Translations under genes and position numbers: made by a program
Shown here: positions 56,901 through 64,000 of the stretch, piece by piece
Layout: each line of letters opens with the position of its first letter
Numbering within the stretch: the first letter of the stretch is position 1
The notes under the pieces: model-generated
What the model was told of the DNA's origin: nothing
The model's input: only the letters and a program-made list of their open reading frames with translations
Databases searched by the model: none
Origin: Hydractinia symbiolongicarpus
Taxonomy: Eukaryota > Cnidaria > Hydrozoa > Anthoathecata > Hydractiniidae
Assembly (NCBI RefSeq): GCF_029227915.1
Contig: NC_079883.1
Coordinates: 13,704,001-13,768,000, forward strand
Direction of reading: 5' to 3'
Length of the DNA: 64,000 nt

Positions 56901-59900
56901 TTGCTTAGCTTTGATGAAACATTTTGATGCGTGTTTTTCTTTTGTCGTGTGTATTTTAATTAGACACAGTTTTTTAACGCTTAGCACCACTATACAGTCT
57001 AAACGTTGTCTTGTGTAAATATACCTGTCGCTTTGTTGCTGTTCTTTTAAAGGTTAAAATATGGCCTTACCTCTTACCCATATTAGCTCATAAGGCTTCG
57101 TTTAAATTTTTGATTTTTTTTCAAGCATAACGTAAGCATACTGTAAGCCTGCTTGTGTTTTTCGTATAAGCACATCCCAGCCTGACTTAGAATAATCCCT
57201 TGCATGTAAGAAAAACATGTAGTCCTCTCAACTTTTAATTTGTAAGTTATCTTTGAGAAATACATAGATGACAGTAACCACGGTCGGTTTGATTCACTCT
57301 TCATAAGCTAATTAAACTCCACGGTTTTAAATGAAGCTTTGTGCTCTGATTATATTAGCCTAATTATCAGAAGTTATGGATTTAGTTGACTCCTCTTTAC
57401 AGGAAGATGTTGGTGCAGAATTTGATAAATGTAGAGCGTAACTTTAATGACTTGTATCAGCTGATGCATTGATGAGGAAGTAGAGCCAAATTAGCATTCC
57501 CTAAGTATGTATCACAACTCCTCTTAAAAACGTCCAAAAGATTTTTTGTTCCTTTTCTGTGTATAAATTATACCAGCATTGTATAATTACTTATTTGATT
57601 CAAAGATATGAAAGATTTTTTCAAGAAATTCTGTACGTTTTCAACACTACTACAACTTGGAGATCTTATCAATGACTTCTTCACAACTTCATTCATTTAA
57701 TTGTTTGGACCTCTATGTTTATACGCCTTATTATGACAGCTTTCTTAAATGAATCAACAACAAGATTCATATAAATATTAATAATAACACAAATATAAGT
57801 CAATGAATAAATATTTTAGAAAAGAATAGTATATAAAGAATAAACATAATATTTGAACTCTCCAATGTGTCTAAGTGTCGATAACATGTAATAAAAATGA
57901 ATGAATTGTAAAAAAATTCTAAGAGATGTGGTGTGCGCACAAAATCCAGACGAAGAGAATTTTAATTTTCTGAAGCAGCTTTTGTTATTAATAATTATAT
58001 TGTTATTGCATGTAAAAGTCCCCGGAAATACAGTTGATATACCTTTTCTCCGATATAAAACAAGATTTATAACCGAAAACTCAGTAAAAATCATTAATTC
58101 AGAGATTCGAGTTTGGCAGTCCGCAATAAAAAGTATGTATCAATCTTAATATCTAGAGCTTCTACATAACATCGCTACCCTACTGATTTTTGAATAATTA
58201 AGTATCTACGTAAGCGCATTCATATACATCTAAATTAAAAATGGCGGAACAGCTGCGCAAAATCATTAAGCGCACTGAAGCAAATCACAGCAAGACATTT
58301 CTTTTACTATTGAAAATATTATTTACAAATCACCATTAGTTAAAAGAAGTTGAGTGTTCTTCAGTGAAAATTGATTGCAACTTTTTAAAGGGATAATATA
58401 CGCTTTATGAATTGCTTATTGGGTTCGTCCATGTCGTCTTGTCAAATCTAACTGTGTTTTTAAAGTGTTGACTTTAATAGTATTTCTGTTGGCTTGCATT
58501 ATTGTAAAATATAGGCTGACATATTCATGTAAATTTATGATAAAAATTTGGAACTAGTAATACAGATAAATACAGAGGAATTTCTTAAGTTTTATTTGAA
58601 TGTATCTAATTGAAAATGAGAAATTTAGAGAAAGAGATACTTAAGCGGTAACTAACTAAGCGCTCTGTTGAAGTTTTTAGTATCGTTTGTCAATTTTTAG
58701 TTTTTGGGCAGCCCTGAGCTACTGTGGTTAAGACCAAAAGCGCATGAACATTTCCCGATACAATTTCTTTTTATGTAAACGTGTTCTATTTTATATTACA
58801 AAAGAATCTAACTATCTAAGATCTGTGTTGTCTTTCTGTTGTATAGGTATCAAAACCAAGAAGAAGATTTTCACAAACGAGAACTTTTGCTACAGCAGGA
58901 TCTAGATCACGCCTCTTTTAACGAATCGAAACTTTCAGAGAAATGTGAGGAACTTGAGCAACTTTATCATACTACGCGAAGAAAAAAAGACGAGCAACAT
59001 TTTGAGCTGAAACAGTGCCAAGAACGTGTTAAGGTTCTAGAAGAAGAGTTGAACGAAATTGAAGAGCAGAAGGCTAGACTGGAAGATAGTATGAACGAAA
59101 TGCAACATGTTTTGAAGAAATACGTTTACGAAGAGGAGAATATGGCAAGTTCACCAAGATATTCGCCAAAATTAGGTAACTCTAATAAAGTTAAGGCAAA
59201 TTTTTGTAATGTTTTAAATATTTTTTAAAAGTTGACTCTATTAAATTTAAACAAGAAGTCGAGTGGCTTGGAGATCTAGGCGATTTCTGCGTAATGCTTT
59301 CAAGAGTTTTCAATTTCGATTCTTACTTATATATAATAGTAAATCTAAAAACCTGTAAGCGCCTATTTAACCATCTAAACGCGATGTTTGATGTATATCT
59401 AACTGATTTGTTTTAAACATGCTAAATTCCTCCTTAACCATTAGATAAACGGTCTTGAAAGTCCGGGAAAATTTGGGTAAAATTGCGTTCTTCTTCATTT
59501 TCATCTTCCTCTTTTTTTGCATTTCATAATGGAGTTTAGATGAATACGATAAGGTTTGCGCTTTAAGTTTGAGGTAGATTAATAATAATAAAAAACGATA
59601 TTTAAATAATAGGCAATACTTACGGGATTGATTGTTTTTATATAGGTCAATCAATCAAACAAAAAACAAAAAAAATGATTTCTTCATCTATATATATATA
59701 TCTATCTAGACCTAAACTTGACAAGGACAATATCGCCTGAAGCAATGAATGATTACTTCCAACGGAACGCATCAAGAACGAGCCACCTGCAACTCGAAGT
59801 GACCGACCTTACTACACAAATACGCATGGAACAACAAATCATGGCAGAGTTAAACAGCACTGTCGCTGATGTCAAGTCGCAGTTAGAGAAAACTCGGGCA

Positions 59901-62900
59901 AACTTGAAAATGACTTCGAAGTTAAAAGACACTTTGGAATTGGAGTGTGATAGAGCAAATGAGACGATACGAATGCAAGTAAGAGTGATTTTTTATCTCT
60001 TGAACATTGTCTACCTAACTCGTGGTTTTTTTTTTAATTTTGCGGTTACGAAAACAAGTTTTTTTTGCGGAATTTATTTCAAAGATCGTAGCTAAAATCG
60101 CGAAATTCGGTTTTCTTGAAACTTTGCTTCCTTAAGATATCTAACTGATCTTATAGTGATGGCGAATTTAGATTTTGGTTCCTCATTGTCCAAAAAGGTC
60201 GTTAAAAAGTTATAGTCGGTAAAAATATTTGTGACTTTTTACCTCCTAAATGTTACTCACACTTTTTGTCACTTTTAGTTTTTAAAAGAATAGAAACAAG
60301 TTTTTCTTAAAGGAAGCACCATGTGAAAGAAAAATGTTTGGTAAAAAATCCCACATGTAAATAAATGATATTAACAAATTATCTTTAACCTGATTTTTCC
60401 AGTCACTAAAGAAAGAAGAAAAAATCGACAACAAATCTGGGTGGAAATGTTTGATCAGTAAAAAAAAACAAAAACGGTACAATAATTTGGCCGGTAAAAA
60501 TATTAGCCGCCAAGCCAAAAATTTAATCGCTATTTACGGATTTTTTTTTACTAACCGATAACAAGGTAAAATCAATAATTTCTCATGCATTTTAGCGCGC
60601 TCATTCCTCTATAAAATCTCTGCAAAATACTTCTTTAAGCCGCAGTTAAAACTTAAATGAGAGCTCCATTTTTAAAAAAGAATCTGAAATTTAAAATTTA
60701 TTGTTACAGAGGCCGCTTATTTCAAAGGGGGGCTTAACCGAAAAAGACTGCAAAATTACTCGACTTTCACAGCCCGAATAAAGGTGAAAAACGAGGTGAA
60801 AAACATACGTTTACAAAATTTTGTACTTTTAAATTTCGACTAACTGTGTTTTTCATGATTTTTTTAAAAATACGCCTAAAAATGACAGAGAGATTTAACA
60901 AAACTGAAAAATATTTTTCATTTTCTTTTGTGAAGCTAACGAACATAATAGCAAGTTTCCCCGAATCTGTAAAACTAGATTTCAGGCTCCATCTCTTGTC
61001 TAAGTTTTCTTAGCTCCTGTTGTGTGGATTGTTGACTATCTACTTGGGAAGATAAAATTTGCGTGTCTGTATATTAAGTTAATAAAAATCATGTATTGAC
61101 AACTGCAGCAAATTTGATTGGTCGGTTGTTACTTGGGCTTTGATTGTGCATCATTCGGTAATATCTCGTTAGTATGTGTTAGTAGAAAGGTATGTCGCAA
61201 GGAGGTAGTATCCTCGCCTCGTTTACTGCATGTGCTAGAGAGATAGCATCAGATCGATAGCACAGTCGGTAGAACAATCGCCCGGCAAGCGTGGGTTCAA
61301 GTCCTACATCATCTTTGTAGCACTTGGGAACATAATGTGCAGCATTACTTATGCATGTATTGACTAGTTGCCCATGATTTTAACAACAAGGAAAAATTAC
61401 TATATTTCATTTATTAATCTAGGAAAGAGAATTACAACGTAAATCAGAAGAAATTTCACATCTCCAAGAGAGACTGAAAGAATTTGAAGATCGTGTCATG
61501 TATTTGGAAAGTGAACTCACCAAGTCTACCAACGACAACACAAAATCGGCCATGCTTTACAAAGAAGAAAGAAAGACACTGAAAATCAAACTACAAGAAA
61601 TTGAAAACGAATACCATCTCTTGGATTCAACGAAAAAGAGGCAAGAAGCAAAGCTGCAGGACGAGAAGTCAAGTCTAAACGAAGAAAGAAGGAATAAAGA
61701 GCTTCAATGCGAAGAATTAAAAAAAGAAAATAAAGATATAAAGAAAGAAATGGAAAACTTAATTGAAGATAACAAAACGTTGGCGCAAAGGTTAATCCAT
61801 TTAGAGACTTATTCCGAAAAACTTGGTTCCGTGGTAGAAAAGCACCAAGCTGATAAAGATAAATTAAAAGATAAAATTCAAAAAGAAATGCGAAGTCACA
61901 AAACAGTGTACGAAGAAAAAAATATGGAAATTTCAAGTTTAACGCAAAAATTGCACGATATGAATCGAAGCATGCACGAGAAATCGACCCAAAACGAAAT
62001 GTTGGGAGGTAAAATAAAAAATGCTAAAATTGATCGCAAAAACCTAGAAAATCACATTAAAACTCTAACTAACACGAATGAAGAATTGCAAAATAAAAAT
62101 AAAATTATTAACGACGCTCACACAGCAGCCGAAAGAAAAGCGATATCTTTACAAAGTGAACTTAAAGAAATGGCGAGACGTTTCGATGGTCAAAACGAAA
62201 ACATCGATGAGCTGTTTGCGAAAATGACTTTAATCGAAAACGAAAACAAGACTTTACGAGATAACTTTACAAACGCTGAAAAGCGTTTGGAGTTGAAAGA
62301 ATCTCTAATAGTCGAAATGACGAAGAAAACAAACGAGGCCGCAGAAAATTACAACGCCTTGAAATCTTCAATACGCCAAGCTGAATTGGAAGGGCGCGAC
62401 CACGAACAGAGAATGTATACTTTACGAAACGAGAATATGTCTTTGGAAAAGTCAATGCGAGAAATAAGCGATGAAAACGCGCACTGGCGGGAGCAAGTTT
62501 CAAACATGCGTCGATTGTTGTCGAAAACAGAGGACGAAAAAGAGAAAAGGTAAGGAGAAGTTATGCTTCGTTTATAACTTATGCCCAGAATGTTTTTAAA
62601 TAAAAAAAGCCAAATAATTCAGGTCGTCCATCCAAAATTGCAGATGTTTTCGTAATGCAACATTTTAGCAAATTAAAAAAAAATATTTTGAAAATTTATT
62701 TTATGTGTTCTCACATCCCTACGTCACAAGATGTTTGACGTCATTGAGGATGTCTATACTCCCCTTTATAAATTAGTTACATTACTAGATATAAATATAT
62801 CATTGATATATATCCCTTACCTTCCACAGACGGAAAGTCAACAAACGGCAAAGCTGTAGGATTCAATTAAATCTATTATTTTAAATATATTTTTTCTTCT

Positions 62901-63452
62901 TTAGTTTCAACGAAGCTACGTACCTGCAACATGAGCTCGACTCAGAGCGTTTGAAAATGAAACAAAAAAACGAGCAAACGAACAAAGAACAAAAGGTCGC
63001 TATCAGCGAATTGCAATCAAAGGTTAGAAAATCCTTTTCTTCTCATTTTATTTTGTACGTTGTAGATATTACTATCTTTGTACCCCAATCTTTTACATTC
63101 CAAAACGTGGCCTGACACAAATGATAAACGTTTTACCCTTAATTCAAAAAAATTAGTTGGGACGCTGACGTACATAGTTTTTAGTCATGGCAAACATGAC
63201 GCACTTGGCCACCTCGAAATGTAAAAATGTCCTTACGGTTTTATTAGACCCTATGTACCAATATAACATGAAGCAAACGGTTTGAAAGCTGAGTGGTAAT
63301 TCTGTATTTTACAGAGAAAAATACACGAAAATCAATATCATGTACTCCCCTGTACAAGTAAAATTACAAAAGAGCAAATAGTAGAAATCTTGCTGAGTCA
63401 GCAACCATGTACATTCCAGCAGCATAAGATAGCTCACGAGCAGAAATTCTCA
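53726..63452 (+). CDS. Long coiled-coil protein, multi-exon, 3' end outside window
   Basis: Exons: 53726-53914, 54811-54872, 55396-55571, 56204-56654, 58847-59175, 59710-59978, 61423-62549, 62905-63022, and possibly 63315-63452. All introns are GT-AG and the phases fit, giving 907 codons through exon 8. The N-terminal 63 residues are polar with two DSGxxS motifs (residues 43-52). From about residue 64 the protein is rich in Glu, Lys, Gln and Leu, low in Gly and Pro, with heptad-like spacing, so a long parallel coiled coil is expected. The coil is interrupted near residues 390-412 by a Ser/Pro linker (SSPRYSPK, TISPEA). No catalytic or membrane segment is visible. Such proteins are often centrosomal, ciliary or filament components, but I do not recognise the orthologue and give no symbol. 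Start chosen as the first ATG; an in-frame stop lies at 53642. Confidence 0.8.
54811..54872 (+). CDS. Coiled-coil gene, exon 2
   Basis: Sixty-two bases reading RIALSSRQELQEAKKKLENL, ending with two bases of a split arginine codon. Acceptor ATTGTTTTAG, donor AG|GTACCT. Frame agrees with both neighbours. Part of the start of the coiled coil. Confidence 0.75.
55396..55571 (+). CDS. Coiled-coil gene, exon 3
   Basis: Reads FTRLEENVLPKDEISNLKKT and ends KLSDLEKGQVI plus one base of a glycine codon. Acceptor AATTTCAG, donor G|GTTTGT. Joins in frame to exon 4. Confidence 0.75.
56204..56654 (+). CDS. Coiled-coil gene, exon 4
   Basis: Starts after TTTTTAAAAAAAG (a purine-rich acceptor, but the only AG that keeps the frame) with GS-EITMLQEQEIAQLEVK and ends QDLQEQLRSQIK plus two bases of an arginine codon; donor AG|GTAAAA. 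Continuous heptad-type coiled coil without helix breakers. Confidence 0.8.
56655..58846. other. Intron 4 of the coiled-coil gene
   Basis: A 2.2-kb intron. Nothing coding is recognised: open frames at 57083-57304 (minus) and 57816-58149 (both strands) are not domain-bearing. No repeat family was recognised. Confidence 0.6.
58847..59175 (+). CDS. Coiled-coil gene, exon 5
   Basis: Acceptor TTTCTGTTGTATAG; reads YQNQEEDFHKRELLLQQDLD onward and ends in the Ser/Pro linker ENMASSPRYSPKL plus one base; donor G|GTAACT. The linker holds S-P-R and S-P-K sites suited to proline-directed kinases. Confidence 0.85.
59710..59978 (+). CDS. Coiled-coil gene, exon 6
   Basis: Acceptor within TATATATATCTATCTAG; reads D-LNLTRTISPEAMNDYFQR, then coiled coil to TIRMQ, phase 0. 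Donor CAA|GTAAGA, close to consensus. Confidence 0.85.
59979..61422. other. Intron 6 of the coiled-coil gene
   Basis: A 1.4-kb intron containing a tRNA-derived SINE at 61240-61345. The rest is AT-rich and shows no coding features. Confidence 0.6.
61240..61345 (+). repeat. tRNA-derived SINE
   Basis: An A box TAGCACAGTCGG (61258-61269) matches the pol III pattern TRGCNNAGYNGG exactly, and a B box GGTTCAAGTCC (61294-61304) matches GGTTCGANTCC at all but one base. The spacing of 24 bases is shorter than in a normal tRNA, and the acceptor stem does not pair, so it is a tRNA-derived SINE head and not a functional tRNA. The body CATCATCTTTGTAGCACTTG recurs at 20791. It lies within intron 6 in the sense orientation of the host gene. 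Confidence 0.75.
61423..62549 (+). CDS. Coiled-coil gene, exon 7 (largest)
   Basis: Acceptor TTATTAATCTAG; begins ERELQRKSEEISHLQERLKE, 375 codons plus two bases, ending LLSKTEDEKEK; donor AG|GTAAGG. Uninterrupted charged coiled coil. This exon gives the strongest coding evidence in the window because of its length and uniform composition. Confidence 0.9.
62905..63022 (+). CDS. Coiled-coil gene, exon 8
   Basis: Acceptor TTTTTTCTTCTTTAG; completes a serine codon and reads FNEATYLQHELDSERLKMKQ, ending ISELQSK, phase 0. Donor AAG|GTTAGA. Coiled coil continues. Confidence 0.8.
63315..63452 (+). CDS. Coiled-coil gene, possible exon 9
   Basis: Acceptor TGTATTTTACAG follows exon 8 in phase 0. The frame reads RKIHENQYHVLPCTSKITKE and on to HEQKFS, with donor TCA|GTAAAT. 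It is in phase, but the composition is less coiled-coil-like, so it may instead be intronic with the true next exon outside the window. Confidence 0.35.
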
Positions 63453-64000
63453 GTAAATAAACTCAATATCGCCTTTTATAATATCGCTGAAATTTTCTCA
63501 ATTCCTATTTTTTTAACATGTAATATGTCAGTAAAGGCTAATTGCAATATATGATGAAATTTTCAAGAGCTTTTTATCTTCTTTTAAACAAAACAAGGCA
63601 TACAACATACCAACATACAGTCATATTATGACTATTTGTACTTTTTGAAAAACTATAATTTTGTAATGCAAATAATATTATATTTTATTCTCAGGGAACA
63701 ACATTTTTAAAGAATTTGGCGCTTTTTTCAAAAAAAAAAAAGGTTTTGTACGAAATTCAATGTCTGCGAATTTCTGCATAATTAAGCATGTAAAATGATT
63801 TTTGGCGTATGTTTGATAGCCAACAATGGCACAAGAAAACCTCCATTAGAAAGTAAAACACAAGTAAATGAGATTAACAGAGGTCGCGTTTTTTTAGTCA
63901 AATATACATCCTAACAAAGTTTTATCCCCAAAATAACAAAAGAATTGTTTTTTTCTGCAATGAAAATAAAAGATATCTCAAAAAAGTCGTAGTTATTTAA
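63453..64000. other. Window end, probably intron
   Basis: AT-rich sequence after the last candidate exon, with no further exon recognised. The gene presumably continues beyond the window. Confidence 0.45.

Noticed and set aside
61258-61304. Functional tRNA gene
   Set aside because: A and B boxes are present, but the spacing is too short and no acceptor stem or normal anticodon arm forms. A related body sequence elsewhere shows it is a SINE.

Overview
This is an AT-rich stretch of animal nuclear DNA. It has spliced genes with GT-AG introns, a PAR-type bZIP transcription factor, Helitron and PIF/Harbinger transposon remains, and a tRNA-derived SINE. Together these fit an invertebrate metazoan. 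A cnidarian, probably a hydrozoan, is my best guess, but that rests on general character (AT richness, repeat style, an apparently intronless bZIP gene) and not on a marker gene. No rRNA, canonical tRNA, CRISPR array or prokaryotic operon was seen.

Layout. From 1 to about 42.7 kb I find no convincing protein-coding gene apart from transposon remnants; the open frames there are short, many lack an ATG, and none resembles a known family. Within it lie Helitron-like elements (4874-8950, 17936-18063, about 20450-20512, 21756-21871, about 26155-26225), an 801-bp Harbinger-type element carrying a MADF-domain fragment (13217-14017), several minisatellites (6910-7023, about 9680-9980, 32055-32370), and foldback structures (30431-30784, 31000-31045, 33129-33198, 37946-37985). 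At 42846-43634 there is an intact, apparently intronless PAR-bZIP gene with a polyadenylation signal at 43968. From 44 to 51.8 kb nothing coding is visible. At 51882-52529 there is a head-to-tail array of miniature Helitrons. From 53.6 kb to the window edge runs a multi-exon gene for a long coiled-coil protein. Eight exons (907 codons) join in consistent phase, a possible ninth follows, and the 3' end lies beyond the window.

The most notable pattern is the Helitron family. Very different internal sequences (116 to about 770 bp) share one 3' module: the 20-nt hairpin CCCGTGGATTTTTCCACGGG, then roughly ten bases, then CTAG before a host T. They begin with TC followed by an AT-rich 5' motif. Several copies are joined directly head to tail (CTAG immediately followed by TC), as expected if rolling-circle copying reads through the terminator. 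The longer copies carry internal tandem units of about 150-160 bp, most with the palindrome TGACGTCA. In the coiled-coil gene, the N-terminus holds two overlapping DSGxxS motifs (beta-TrCP-type phosphodegrons), which suggests regulated turnover. The two cellular genes show no evident functional link.
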